Positions 25,703 to 38,012 are shown, counted from the first letter of the stretch. The stretch is 64,000 bases of DNA from Polytrichum commune (GCA_950295325.1 OX485807.1:19623666-19687665), one strand, 5' to 3'. Translations and numbers: made by a program. The notes: generated by a model not told the origin, from the sequence alone.

Positions 25703-26292
25703 GGGCCACGCACACACAAGACTGAAGGCCTGTGACCATTGCGATCTAAGAGCTCTCATTGTTCGAACAGGTGGAGACTGTCCAAGTCCACTTCACACAC
25801 GAAGGTGAAGGCCTAAAGGACCAAAGAAGACTTCATGGGTGAAGAGTCTACATGGAGTCCTACACGGCGGACTATGGAATAGGTTTCATGGTCTCCCAGA
25901 ATTTTCGTTAGACCCACCTCCAAGAGGTGGGTTGGACGCAAATTCCGGGAGACCATGACTTTTTTCTAAAAAATTCCCAGTAGGACAAATTATAGGGAAA
26001 ATTCCATAACAGATTCCAAGATGGATTTCAGGACAGACAAACACCACCAAGTACTTCTCTTACATCGCTAAAGTTTGAAACATATTGTATTAAACCAAAT
26101 CCTCCCTTCTTTTTCCGCCAACAAAATATGCAATAGTCCTGCAACATGGTCCATTCTCACTTCATACTATGCTTGAGGACCTGTGACTACATAAAACAAC
26201 TTTCCCAACACCCATGGTACAACCTTTGGATGAGAGTCAAAGGTCCTCACCATTACAAGGTCACGGCTCTTGGCTCATGTGTGAAGTGGCCC
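25703..26292 (+). mobile_element. Non-autonomous PIF/Harbinger element, 590 bp
   Basis: Ends GGGCCACGCACACACAAG and GTGTGAAGTGGCCC, flanked by TGA (25700-25702) and TAA (26293-26295), a 3-bp TWA-type duplication with one change. The length equals that of the opposite-strand copy at 47589-48178. Near 25890-25955 it holds an internal stem with arms GGTCTCCC and GGGAGACC around ACCCACCTC and GAGGTGGGT. No transposase. Confidence 0.85.
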
Positions 26293-26334
26293 TAAGCTTT
26301 ACAGTAAGCATAGAACTACTCAAGAAAAGCCCAG

Positions 26335-26357
26335 CTCTCTCTCTCTCTCTCTCACTC

Positions 26358-26390
<33 letters not shown>

Positions 26391-26391
26391 A
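26335..26391. repeat. Compound microsatellite (CT)n(AT)n(GTAT)n
   Basis: CT run, then TA run, then GTAT units. Confidence 0.9.
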
Positions 26392-26392
26392 T

Positions 26393-28680
26393 AATCGATT
26401 TGCGTGAGGCTTTGTTTCAGCCTCAGGCTCTTCAGTCGCTTTGTTCTTCCAGCATTGGGCTTTGGGGGCTGTTCAAGTTACACTGATGTCCATGCAGGGC
26501 ACCATGGCCCATGCGAATCCGAATCTGTTGATTGGTCAACAAATGTCCTGGGCCTGGCCACCGCTATGAGCTGGGGAATAAGTTACCACTTAAAGTTAAA
26601 AGGCTCGAGAGGCCCACCGCGCCGCTCGGGGCCTCAAGATGATGTCATGCCCATGCGGACGCGGTTTAACTTATTAAACCGGCTCAGCTCTACTTCAACA
26701 CAAATTGATTGTTCCTCCTCTCACAATGCGCCATGTGTCACGCTCACATTCGCCACGACCTATTTGTATCCCGCATGGAAAGTACATTCCGGTACATGTA
26801 ACGATGAAAGAAGGAGACCTTTACGATGCTTTTCATGTGTTAAGTTAAAGTGTCAAAAGTGATCCTAATCTACACCAAGATATTGTGTGCAATCTTGTTG
26901 TCTTCATGAACAGGTTGTCTCCATGCAAATCACCTTGGATCAAGACCAAATTGCAAAACTTATAACTTTTGTTTGTTCATATGTATAGCAGCCACAATCG
27001 AAGAAAAGTGGGTATCCCATTTTGTTATTGTTGTACTAAGTACGTTCAAAGACCGTGGAAATAATGGGCGTAGACATTTGGCATCATCGTGATGATGTTA
27101 AAGCAGGCGTACAACGGCAATTTGATTTGAAATTGGCCAAAAGGTCCGGAGTTCTCTGAATATTAGATATGATATAAATAAAGATTTGCAATGTACTCGG
27201 GGGGTTCATTGGCGAAAATCGTAGAACAATGTGCGATAAAAAAATAGGGTCTAATATATTCATTGTAGATAAATTTTGTAAAAAACTTACATATAATATA
27301 GGGGGTTTTAAAATAGTGAAAAAGGATTACATGTAAAATACCATCACACCTTTATTTTGAAAAATACCATACCTTATACTCTTTTTTGCAAGGTAAATAG
27401 CCCCCCAATAAATAGGTCCCGAACGCACGTGTATGCAAAATATAACGTGTATGCATGTGTATGCAAGAGGGAGCGAAACCCCCGAGGCAATGTATGATGC
27501 ACATGCAAAAGAAATTTGTGATGATGAGTTTGGACTATATGCTCAAAATATACGAATCACTCTACATTCAATTATTCACACAACAAGGAGAAAATTCAAA
27601 AAGACAAAAGAAAAAAAAAGAAAAAAAGAAAATCTTTCTTTGACCTCCTACAAACTTTACATCGAGTCTACTCTCATTTTGAAACTTGAATTGACAAGAA
27701 TTGTGCTGCTCCACGTTCTCTAACTGGATGAAACAATTCTTGATCTAATCCAACAACCAAAATTGCATGTGGAGTTGCAAGTGCTCACAATAAGGCCACA
27801 TACATTAGCTTATGTGAAGGAGATAGTTTATTGTATGCTTACTACATTCAGTGTTGAAGTGTAGGTACTGACTTACAACATTCCTTATGGTCAATGGGAG
27901 TTTGAAGCCTCCCAAACAATGATTGAAGAGACCTGGATTTTAGTAGTTACAAATGTGCGGATTCGGTTCTCTCAATTGTCGAGTCAAAATCATCAAAACT
28001 TTAGGGCCAAGTAGAACCATTCTCTCTTTCTATATACATATATATAATGTTAAATCATGAGGAGGCATTGTAGGGAGGCCCCACACATTCAAAAACTCTA
28101 GATTCAAAATGGATTTTGGTAAGCCAAGGTAAAAGAATTCCGGCCTTAACATGTGTTTAATTTCAAGGAGCTTGGTTTCAAGGTCCATCTCTCTTTTTGT
28201 GGTTAAGACTGTCCGTTTTCCAACTCCAATTGGAAACAAAGGTTTTAGACCTTGCAAAACCACCTGATTTCTATCTTCCTACATGGAACAATTTGCACCA
28301 CCTTATTCACAGATAGGTGAAACTCCTTAGACCTCCTCCTTCAATCTTAACCCTTAAGAAAACTTGTGCGATTCTACGGAAAGCTCCCAAACTCACTATA
28401 TAGCCTACACGCTTGGAGTTTGATCCGGAAACTTCACGATAACTCTAATCATTACCAGATAGCGTGCAATGTGTAAGTTTTCCAAGCTTAAAATTGGCAT
28501 TGGAATAAGGACTCCATGGAAAAAGGCTGTCTTCTACAGAGGGGAAGTAGCTTTAGTTTACGAAGAGGATTGCAGGGAATTCGATGTGCCATAGGAGCAG
28601 TATTAGTCACGCCTTGGAAGTGATCTGATGGGTAAAATGGGTAAAATACTCAACACCTTAGCACTTTTCATTATATGCTT
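26393..28680. other. Spacer without recognised gene
   Basis: An open frame at 26404-26862 (+) starts at GTG and has no recognisable domain. A/G-rich tracts lie near 27600-27640. The segment near 28262-28330 resembles an arm of the long inverted repeat at 35.2-36.0 kb. Confidence 0.4.
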
Positions 28681-28688
28681 GTCCAGGC

Positions 28689-28894
28689 CAATGAGCAGGG
28701 AGAACCGACCACTAGTTACAGATTCACTGGCAGTTGAAGTTCAAGATTTCAAGAAAATTAACCATTATTTTAGAGGAATATACGAAATATACCTCACTTA
28801 ATAAAGAAAAACAGAAAGATCACAACATGTAACCGGTTGGACTTGGAAACACTAAGATCTTGACCGATTATGCCCAAAATCGCTCCAGACACCG
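28689..28894 (+). mobile_element. Non-autonomous hAT element, 206 bp, perfect 8-bp duplication
   Basis: Left end CAATGAGCAGGGAGAACCG; right end CGCTCCAGACACCG. Flanks GTCCAGGC at 28681-28688 and 28895-28902 are identical. Interior blocks ACATGTAACCGGTTGGACTT and GACCGATTATGCCC match the other family members. Confidence 0.88.
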
Positions 28895-28902
28895 GTCCAG
28901 GC

Positions 28903-30253
28903 TCCCTAAAGGTACGGTGCAAAAACACAGTCAGCCAAATGGAGGATTCTCCAAAGTGATACTCTTGGCCCTGCAAGAGGGGTCCAAAGATTGATGCAAC
29001 CCCACCAAAATCAAAAACAAGAAAATGGAGAAAAAAAGACCACCAGAAGTATAGGAGTAGTTTGGGTGGGGACAAACTAACTACAGGAAAAAGTCTAAAA
29101 TTCCTGACAGTTGTAAGGCTAACCCTGTCTTCAAGAAAAATCAAAAGAAATTTGCAGACTGCAGGACCTAAATTCAATGTCTTTGCCCGTGTGCCAAAAG
29201 GATGGCCGTTGCTCGCCCTCGAAATGTGCAAATTTGGAGCTGAGTCACTTAAGGGAGCATATTACAATGTCTGCTTGTTTTTATAATTATTTTTGCAGAT
29301 CCAGAAGTGCAATGGGAACCTCAAAAAAGCTGGTGGTCAAGAGAAGGATGTCTCGTAAAGAAGTCTGGATATTATGTGCAGCATAGAAATCTCTCCTGTT
29401 CTGTCAACTTTTGCTTGAAATTCGCAGGAAGTACATCGAAGTTAAGTTCCATTGTCCCATCTAAGACATAGCCAAATCTCAGTGCAACCGGATCGAGATG
29501 GAAGAGCATCTCACAATGATGATGCCGAATGAAGTCGAATGAAAGCAAGTTATACACACAAAACATTGGCGAATTCAGACAAGGATGAAAATAACAAAGA
29601 GCAATTCAATGCAAATGCATGTATTACAAGTCTTAATACTGTTCCAAAGAAGTGCAATAGAAGTGCATGCTTCAATAGTGTAAGGATATTGCAGATATTT
29701 ATCAAAGCAACTCCATAAAGAGATCCTGCTAATGAATGATATGATGCATGCCATTGTTCCATTATTCCCCTCATGCTAGTATACAAAAAGTCTTCCGGAT
29801 ATACTTAATCATAATACTTAACCCTACATAACAAATCATCAAGGTCCTTCAAGAGTCTGAATGGTGGCTTGAATGAACCAAAGTTTCTGTGAAGGCTCAC
29901 ACATTCCAGGAGCTTCCCTAGTTGTGGAGGCTCCCAAACCTTTTAACTTATTACGTACCTATTCACTTTTCTTGGGTGACCAAGGTTGCTATTTGAGAAT
30001 CATCATGGGTAATTGGATACCCCAGGTGTTTTCTTTTTCTTTTTCTTTTTCTTTTTCTTTTTTTTGTTTGTCTATAGTACAATCACCCAAACTGTTGCTG
30101 CTGCCGCCTGGTGAGCTAATTCATCATCGCAAATCATCAAAATGTGAATGTGGACCATCACAACTAAATACACATTCTCCGATTCATCCTGTAGGGCGAA
30201 GTTGCTGCTACCTCGACTAATTAGTTAATGGAAATGTAGCAGGTGCCTGCTGC
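28903..30253. other. Spacer without recognised gene
   Basis: Open frames exist (for example 29231-28794 on the minus strand) but they overlap the hAT copy and have no recognisable domain. A (TTTTC)n run lies near 30028-30062. The last bases must include the 3' UTR of glyoxalase-family copy B. Confidence 0.4.
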
Positions 30254-31734
30254 TCAAGCTTGAAGCATGTGAAGGGAAGTCCTGCTGAAATCATCTCGTT
30301 GCGGATCGTTTGCAATGCACTTCATCCTTGGATTCGCACAACTGGCAAGAGAAGTAATTGCACCATTGGGTAATGGTTGCACTGGAAGCTTCTCACAGGT
30401 GCAAATTTCAATCATGAAGCCATCCGGGTCATGGAAGAAGAGCTGTTCCACCTCGATACCACCTTCTTCAATCACACGGCTTGTCCACTTGATCCCATGC
30501 TCAGATAACATTGCCTCCACTAGCGAGATGTCCTCACACTGCAATCAAAACAGAATTCCATGTTAATCACATTGCATTCCAGGTTAATTTATTTCCATCG
30601 TCATCAGCAATTGCAGTCCATTAACTTTCACATTACTGTATTCTGAGTGCAACATAGATAGATAGCCAGGTTTCATGGTCAGCCATGGCCACCCACAGTA
30701 CGATTCACATTGTACTCTGCATTCCAAGATAGATAACTTAGCCAGATTTCATGTTCAGCAATGGCAACCCATGCTCTTCGCACTGTGTTCTGAATGCAAA
30801 ATACGCAGAGTTCGTAGTCAGCCATGGCAACCCATATCAATCTTCACACTATATTCTGAATGCAAGATTCCCAGGCGTCATGGCCAGCCATGGCAACCCA
30901 CAATAAGCTTCAGAAGAATACCCAACAGCAGCAGCAGTAGGTATAACCTTCCATCAGATTTCACGGTCAACACTGACAACCCGAACTTTCACATTGTAGG
31001 TAGTCGAAATGCCAGGGGTTGATTGTATTATGTCAAAGAAAGGATAGCTTGATTAGGCACCCTTCCTTCCTTCCTTCCTTCCTTCCTTCTTGAATGTTGA
31101 TGATCATTGTGTGTTACCCAACAACAACAACAACAATAAGGGCAACATAGTTCTTTCTACCCACCATCGAAATCCCATGTGCGGTGAAGAAGATTATGTG
31201 AATGGTTCTGTGAAGGTTACGTTAAGGTTATGTAAGGTTATCGTGTAGGTGACGTGCCTGGAATGAGATGTGGTCATCTCGTGGATTGATTTCGCTTTTC
31301 GGAGGATGGGCGTCGATCTCCTTGTCTTCCGCTTGCAGGAGGTGGATGCCTATTCCATAATTGAACAGCCTGCAGCACCCAATTCCACAATTCGACATCA
31401 ACAATTCCGTCGTCGGCAATTTAATCCTCACCTCACCTCACCACAATATGTGCAGAGCAAAACATAAAAATGAGAGGAATTGAGTGGGTGACGATGATTT
31501 TAGTGCGTAAGAAGGCGGCCATGGTGGTAAGGATGGGATCATCATCTTCGTCAACACTCACCAGGCGCCATTGAAGTCGAAGGATCCGGGTCTCTTGATG
31601 GGTGCAAATCCCAACACCCTCTCATAGAAGTCCATAGACGCATACAAGTCTCGGCAGTTGCGTGATACGTGGTTGAGGGATTTGAGGGGAAGCGCCATGG
31701 GCTTCTTGCTGGTGGGAAGAAGATCTGGAGACAT
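30254..31734 (-). CDS. Glyoxalase I-family (VOC) protein, copy B
   Basis: Paralogue of the gene at 18.0-19.2 kb, same strand, same three-exon layout, 189 residues. Exons 31734-31562, 31369-31258 and 30538-30254; exon 3 is 285 bp in both copies. Conserved motifs: SLNHVSRNCRDLYASMDFY, LGFAPIKRPGSFDFNGAW, NYGIGIHLLQ, RDDHISFQ and GGIEVEQLFFHDPDGFMIE, keeping the His, His and Glu metal-ligand positions. The start at 31734 is the first ATG; a second in-frame ATG (MALPLKSLNHV) is 36 bases on. The exon 2 donor reads CAG then GCACGT, so intron 2 is apparently GC-AG, while copy A has GTATGA there. The C-terminal tails share almost nothing after PVQPL. Substrate not inferable. Confidence 0.93.
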
Positions 31735-34095
31735 TTTGGTCAACCAACCCCAACACTTCACTTCACTTCTTCACTCGATGAATGGGATGGGATGGATGGA
31801 TGGCAAGCAAAAGATTGATCCCACCCAAGAAACAAAGAAATCGAACAGTTTGCCCTCCTTCGTACGGACGCTTCCTGAAAGAGTGCATTTCACTTCGCTA
31901 TTCAGTCCGGGATTTGTACCTCAACTCAACAACGGCAACAGTTATAATTAAAACAGAGTTTTTCACATGATGGGGAGATTAAGCAAACGTCTACATCCAA
32001 AACTGCTTCTCAATATTGTAGATCAGCTGGAGCACTACTGGCCATGCCATCGCTTGTACGGCGTGAGCTGGCGACGACAACAAGAAGAATGTGGAAGAAG
32101 AATCGAAGCCTTCAAGAATGTTAAATTACTCTTTCTTCCTCTCTTTCATTCTTTCATTCTGTCCTCCTTTCTAAATGTACAAGTGCACTCGTGTGTTGGA
32201 GTGGGATGCGTGGGTAAGTGTCCGAGAGAGAGAAAGACAGACAGACAGACAGACAGACAGGATCACACAGGGTTAAGTGGCAATATTTTTTCTTAACTCT
32301 TCAGAAAAACATATCCTTCACTCGATAGGTATACCTTTAACGATGGATGCAGGCCGACAACAACAACAAGAACGGATCAGAGCGGGGCGGCCGCCTCGGG
32401 TATGACGAAATCACACAAAAACCCACCACACGATCCAGGCTACTGTCTATCTCCAACAACACCCAATTGATGATGATGATGATGATAATAATGATAGATT
32501 TTCTTCCTCCTCCTCCTCCCTCTTAACCCAACTTTTTGATGATGATGATCCCGCCACCGCAGCTTCAGAAGTTAAAAGACGATCCTGCAAATTTCTCTAA
32601 CCCAACAGCCGGTGGGTAGCTAAAGTAAGTGACGACACAGATGCAAGCTCGCTCGCTATCTTCTCTGCAGACATGGGAGGATTCAAACTGGAATGATGGA
32701 TCGAAGTCTTGGCCCGACTTGTCACTTAGAACCACTATATCTGCTTCTTCTGAGTCCTGAATTTAGCTTGCAATCCAAAGGACTTATTCACTCTGCAGAC
32801 CCACCACCATCGAAGACTTGTTAATTTCTAATCTCTTCTACTACCAAATGCTTGCTGCAACGTATCGGTGTTTCTACGTCACTCCAAATCCGGCGAGGAG
32901 GAATCACACATGAAACACTTGAGCAGCTAGCTAGCTATGTAGTCTAGCCAACAAGTTTCCCAGCTTGTACTACAAACACCCCACAACTTGGTTCAAGGCA
33001 GGCAGGCAGGCAAGCAAGATGTGCACTCACTCAGTTACAAATTCCTCCAGTTTGGGTTCCACGGTGGGAATGTCGTGACAACTAGTTAAGGAGCGGAGGG
33101 GACCCAAGGAAGGGGGAGCACGCACAGTTTTCAAGCCACAGCAGTCCACCACATTTCAGGTGGGATTAAAAAAATAGCAAATAACATCTGAAGTAACAAA
33201 CAGTATTTTCAACAATAATCACAATCAGAGTCATCATGCAGCTGACCGTGAGGCGCATCGGATCATCATGGCCATGGACATTAACGAAAGGAAAGGAATG
33301 AAAAGAAACACATCGATCCTGTGGCAAGAAAACATCATCCAAATCGCCACAATTACCATCAGTGTGTCGTGAGTCAAGTTAACTTCCTCACAGTCGTTGG
33401 TTTCTCGTGACTGGGGGTGAAGGGAGCATGGTAATTGACAGTCCAAACTCAGCCAGATCTGCTTGCTGGTTGCATGCACGCACCCAAATTCTGAACGAAT
33501 GTTGATGAGTCTACTACTGGGCGGGCCAGGCAGGGCGGAAGACCGTGATGCTCGAAAAATTGTGCTGGCTGGATGAATCGGCCGGGCCAAGGTGGGAGCT
33601 TTATACACTTGTGATCATAGCAGGTTGGAAAGACGTGGTAAGGAGGCGATTCGTGCGTCATTTTGCGGGTGGAGTTATCTGTGCTCGAGTCGATTCAATT
33701 CACCTTGCAGTAAGAGTATGAACTACGTAAATCGAATGCAAGGAGCCTTGTCACAGGTCGAAGTAGGCGCCCTACCTACCAAGCTGCATCATATGCGAGG
33801 TAGGTAGATATTTGTGGCAAGGTGGCATGTGTTCAATCAAGAATACACGTGTGTTTAGTTACCGATTTCCATGCGTACAAAGATAAGAGTTGTTTTTTTT
33901 GGCGGTGATTTAAGTTGTTTTGGAAAAGTTGGATATGAGCAAGCGTCATGTGTTTGGAGGTGCATCTTGTCTTTGGCGTCTTACATGATTCCAAGAGAAA
34001 AATATTAAAAATCGGGACAAATTTTCCGGTGAGAGTGAGAGTAGGAGGAAGACCGATTTGAACATTTGTTTATTCATAGGGCTTAGCATTGGAGA
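31735..34095. other. 5' flank of glyoxalase-family copy B and spacer
   Basis: No gene seen. Simple repeats include (GACA)n near 32235-32261, (GAT)n near 32468-32490 and GGCA repeats near 32999-33013. (TTCC)n and (CAA)n tracts at 31061-31088 and 31122-31136 lie inside intron 2 of the gene. Confidence 0.45.
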
Positions 34096-34632
34096 GACGA
34101 CACCATTTATAGTATTTGGTGTCACACACACTATTTGCAAAGGGCCTGAACTAGATGCCTAGAGGTCTCAAAGTGATGCATATGGTAATTGCCAATATAA
34201 TACTATTTGTCAACGTACATAACTTTTTCGAGTGAAAATTTATTTGCATTATGATATTTAACGTAGCACATTAGATTAATTGGGATGATAGCTTTGCATT
34301 TTAAAGTGCAAGGGAGAGATATTATTGAGCATTCTAATGAAAAAGTGTCATGTGTATACAATTTAATGTGCCAGAAGGACAATATTCTTGAGCTTTTTAA
34401 TGTCAAGTGTCATTTGTGTATAATTTACTCACCTTATAGACCGGGGATACACCTCATAACATTATTGAACATACTTGTGCCAAGATATTAGTAAGCATAT
34501 TGAAAAGCCAAGTGTCATGAGGTGACACTAATAATGAAGTTGTGTGATCGTTAATGTCACCTAGCATATGCCTCAAAATAGGGTAAGTGACACTATTACG
34601 CATGCGACACTAAATATCATAATTGGTGTAGT
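34096..34632. mobile_element. CACTA-like non-autonomous element
   Basis: Left end CGACACCATTTATAGTATTT and right end AATATCATAATTGGTGTAG are inverted versions of CTACACCATTTATGGTATTT with TTTAGTGTCAC inside, also seen at 39229 and 41869. Interior blocks (GATGCCTAGAGGTCTCAAAG, ACACCTCATAACATTATTGA, GCCTCAAAATAGGGTAAGTG) recur in the nested copy at 39.2-41.9 kb. Target duplication not clear. Confidence 0.6.
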
Positions 34633-34966
34633 TGTACAAAACTAGATTACACTGTGAAATTCATCTCCTATCTCACTTGATAAGAATAATTAAGCAAATG
34701 CTAATGAAGGCAAGTAGACATAGACCGTATAATTATCTTCATCGTTATCTGAGTGACGACCTTCCTTCTTAAATGATCATATAAGTCGCTCCAGCTCTGT
34801 TGGCTATTCAACCTAAAGTCGTTCAGATATTCTTAACAAGTACTCCAAACTCTTTCACACAAGCACTTGTGATGAAGATCTCAAGAAAGAGTCAGTGTTA
34901 AGATGATCCACTCATGGTATTTGGGTGGCCTTCACTTTGATTTGATTCATGCTGTGGCAGCAAGAT

Positions 34967-35163
34967 TATAAACGGGGAGATCCAACTGCTAGTTACAGAT
35001 GGACTGGTTGAAGTTCAAGACATTAGGAAAATCACAGACCATTCTAGAGGAATCTATGGAACACACCTCCAATTCATAAAGAAAGATCACAACTTGTAAC
35101 CAATTGAAGTTTGAAACACTATTATTTTTGACCACTTATGCCCAAAAATTTCCTTGGACACTG
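34967..35163 (+). mobile_element. Non-autonomous hAT element, worn copy
   Basis: Family blocks ACGGGGAGATCC, CTAGTTACAGATGGACTGG, TTGAAGTTCAAGAC and CACTTATGCCCAAAAATTTCC. The right end complements to CAGTGTCCAAGG. No target duplication is visible. Confidence 0.65.
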
Positions 35164-35210
35164 TTATGGTTCATGTTATTAGCTCTCCGTTAATGAGATA
35201 GGGAGTCGTT

Positions 35211-36044
35211 AGAGTAGAGGCGTCCATGATCGATTACTTAAGAGATTTTGCACCAAATTTGGCGAAGTATAAGGTGGTGCAATTCTTTTCCATGTAGGAA
35301 GATAAAAATCAGGAGGACTACAATTTTTTTGGTAATGGTATTCCTTGAATTGAAATTATTGTGAATTTTAGAAGTCAGATTTTGGTCTGAACATATTGCC
35401 AATGTCTAAACTTTGACATAATCGCTCATTTCAACGGCCCATTCCTCCTCACTTTAGCACTCAAAACCGGGACATGTGTCATGGCATTATATGGATCTGC
35501 CTTGATCGAAATTCAATCCCAACTTAGTTGGAGACTTAATCCCAGCCCGATCGAAATTGCAGTACTCAATAGATTGCCGATGGGGTCCTGATCGAGAATA
35601 GGTGCCTCTATTGTACTCACTTGGCAATGATTGTGATCCAAAAGCGAGTGCTAACTTAATCAAGATTATTATCGAACCACCTATCTCCGATCAAGACCTA
35701 TCAAGACTCTATAGGGTGCCATGATTTCGATAAGGTTGGGATTGAATTTTGATCAGTCCCGAACCAATAGTGCCATGACACATGTCCATGTTTTGAGTGC
35801 TGAAGTGAGGAGGAATGAATGGTTAAAGTAAATGTTTATGACAAACTCTAGACATTGGTAACATCTTCATGCCAACTTTTGAGTTGAAATCCACAGTGAT
35901 TTCAATTCAAGGAATAAAAACGCTAACTTTTTTGCAATCCTCCATATTTCTATCTTCCTACATGGGAAACATTTGCACCGCCTTATACTTCTCCATATCT
36001 AGCGCAAAATTTCATAAGCGATCAGTTATGGGCGCCTCCACTCT
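35211..36044. repeat. Long inverted repeat with arms of about 310 bp
   Basis: Left arm 35211-35524 and right arm 35732-36044 are imperfect reverse complements around a spacer of about 207 bp. Matching landmarks: AGAGTAGAGGCG with CGCCTCCACTCT; TTTTCCATGTAGGAAGAT with ATCTTCCTACATGGGAAA; GGGACATGTGTCATGGCA with TGCCATGACACATGTCC; ATTCAATCCCAAC with GTTGGGATTGAAT. A transcript would fold into a long hairpin. Probably a foldback-type or long-TIR transposon. Confidence 0.8.
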
Positions 36045-36349
36045 ACATGAAGATCTCGGGAGGTGACAGGTGGCAGCTGATTCATTCTTTCATTCGCAAC
36101 TTTTTTTCTTTTTCTTTTTTCTTTTTTGTTCTGAATTGGCTGGCACCAAGCGAACGAACAAAATAATTGAGAAGTGACCTAAAGCCTGCTTGACACAGAT
36201 GGTTGAGCCTTGTCATAATAAAAAGAGAGCCTTAGCCTTATCGGTAGTGAGATTCTGATAACCCTTAGCATGTTTTTGGATATGGACTTGGACCAGTTGG
36301 ATGAACCAAAAATCATGCATTGGACATCTCCTCCACCACATTTGTCAAG

Positions 36350-36796
36350 CCATGAACGGCGAGAATCAGCTGCTACTTATTACGGATGAACCGGTTTCCA
36401 TGATGCAATGTCTTTTGATCAACCTCTTTGCAAGACACTGAAACGGTTCAGCCGCATGTGGTTTTTCTTAGGAAGCGGTCTCCCGTGGATCATTTGGCAT
36501 CAAAGGAACGATTTGGGTTTCAACTTTGTACAATGGCCCATTGACAAAACGCACCAAGTCATTTGGGATGCCTTGCAAGATTACAGTAGGATCGAGTGGA
36601 AACGTACTCTCTTGGACTTGGATAAGGTCCCGGACGTAGCAATTTAGTGGTTACTTGGAAGGTTAGACCTCAAATGGACATTATTTCTTGATTTCCCCTC
36701 GGGTTGCGTTGGTTCTTCCAAGATGGTTGTATTTTGATTCCTCCTTGCAATTATTTTTCCAATTTATGCCAAAAAGAAAAAGAAAAAAGAAAAAGG

Positions 36797-36838
<42 letters not shown>

Positions 36839-37000
36839 ATGAATGGGTTGAACTTCAATACTTTGCCGATCATTTAGAGGAATTTGTATAATATACTCTA
36901 AATTAATATAGAAAAAACTAAAAGATATCACATGTGACCGGTTGGACTTGGAAACACGAGAATATTGACCAATTATGCCCCAAAAAAACCCCAGACATTG
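36350..37000 (+). mobile_element. Non-autonomous hAT element split by a LINE
   Basis: Left end CCATGAACGGCGAGAATCAG, right end CCCCAGACATTG. Flanks TTGTCAAG (36342-36349) and TTGCCAAG (37001-37008) match at seven of eight bases. Without the LINE the two halves rejoin as the usual family body (GGATGAACCGGTTGAAcTTCAA). Confidence 0.75.
36397..36838 (+). mobile_element. 5'-truncated LINE fragment with A-rich and (ACA)n tail
   Basis: Codes for a C-terminal piece of plant LINE ORF2, visible as FSRMWFFLGSGLPWIIWHQR, IDKTHQVIWDALQDY and RIEWKRTLLDL, ending in a stop at 36647. The 3' end is AAAGAAAAAG-rich followed by about twelve ACA units. Flanks ATGAACCGGTT (36386-36396) and ATGAATGGGTT (36839-36849) form an imperfect 11-bp target duplication. 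Confidence 0.8.
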
Positions 37001-37008
37001 TTGCCAAG

Positions 37009-37423
37009 GAAACAAGTACGCCTTGAAATAATGTGTATGTCAGAGCTTAGTCTTTGCATTTCAATCTACCCTATATTTAGCTTCAAAAGACTTCAAACAG
37101 AATATAGTAGGACACATTCAAATGAAGTAACTACAAATCTCATTACAAGAGGATGGATGAGAGGTACGCTCAAATACAACAATTCTTAGGGGCAACATGT
37201 TACCTTTGTATAGTTTTAGCACATTTCAAATAGAGACTGGAGCACAACAATGAAGCTTCATGCACGGTCCCCACCCCCAGCCGAGTTCTAAAGAGATTCG
37301 TGCACATTAAAAAATAAAATTCTCTTGTTTCTATAGTATTCAACTGAAAAGTGCGAATGCTTGCAAAATGTTGAGCACCAACATCTGGTTTATTCCGTGT
37401 GTCAAATCCACATATGCATTAGC
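37009..37423. other. Spacer
   Basis: No gene or repeat family recognised. Confidence 0.4.
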
Positions 37424-37426
37424 TTA

Positions 37427-38012
37427 GGGCCGCTTCACACTATGGCCATCCAAGTCAAGAGGCCGTGGGATTGAATGGCGAAATTTTGTTGAGAGTTCAA
37501 AGAAATGGGTTGAAAATAGCCAATAAAATTTAGGAATTGGAGCCTTCGGCTGGGCATAGTGTGAAGCTTTTAAAGGCCACGCCCAAAGTCCAAACCTTTG
37601 GCCATGAACTCCCACGGCCCCTCATCTTGGATGGCCATAGTGTGAAGCTTTCAAAGGTCAAGCCCAAAGTCCAAAGGAAGAAGGAGCATCCCACTTTATT
37701 CCCTGCCCAAAACAACCCCTCCAATATGTCAGCCAAAATCTTGTCAATTTTTGAATTATTTATGAAAAAAAAATTGAAAAATTGACGGCCTCTCGAGCAT
37801 TGTTTGGGTTTCCATTCTTGTATGACCCAAACTTCCTTCGAGAGTTCATCGTCTTGGTCAAAAGTATTGCCATGTAAGCATTTTAGAGAGCAACGACCTT
37901 TGGACTTTGGCCTCTAGTGTGAAGGGTCGAGAGGCCGAATTCTTGGTTTCTTGCAATATGATTGGTGGAAATCAACAACCTCTCGACCTTCATCCATAGT
38001 GTGAAGCAACCC
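37427..38012. mobile_element. Non-autonomous PIF/Harbinger element, 586 bp, divergent subfamily
   Basis: Ends GGGCCGCTTCACACTATGG and CCATAGTGTGAAGCAACCC, with identical TTA flanks at 37424-37426 and 38013-38015. TIRs resemble the GGGCCACTTCACAC group, but the interior does not match it. Confidence 0.82.

Noticed and set aside
26404-26862. 152-codon open frame on the plus strand
   Set aside because: Starts at GTG just after a microsatellite, no recognisable domain, mixed composition; most likely chance.
28794-29231. 145-codon open frame on the minus strand
   Set aside because: Its end runs through the hAT MITE at 28689-28894 and the translation is hydrophobic low-complexity with no family.
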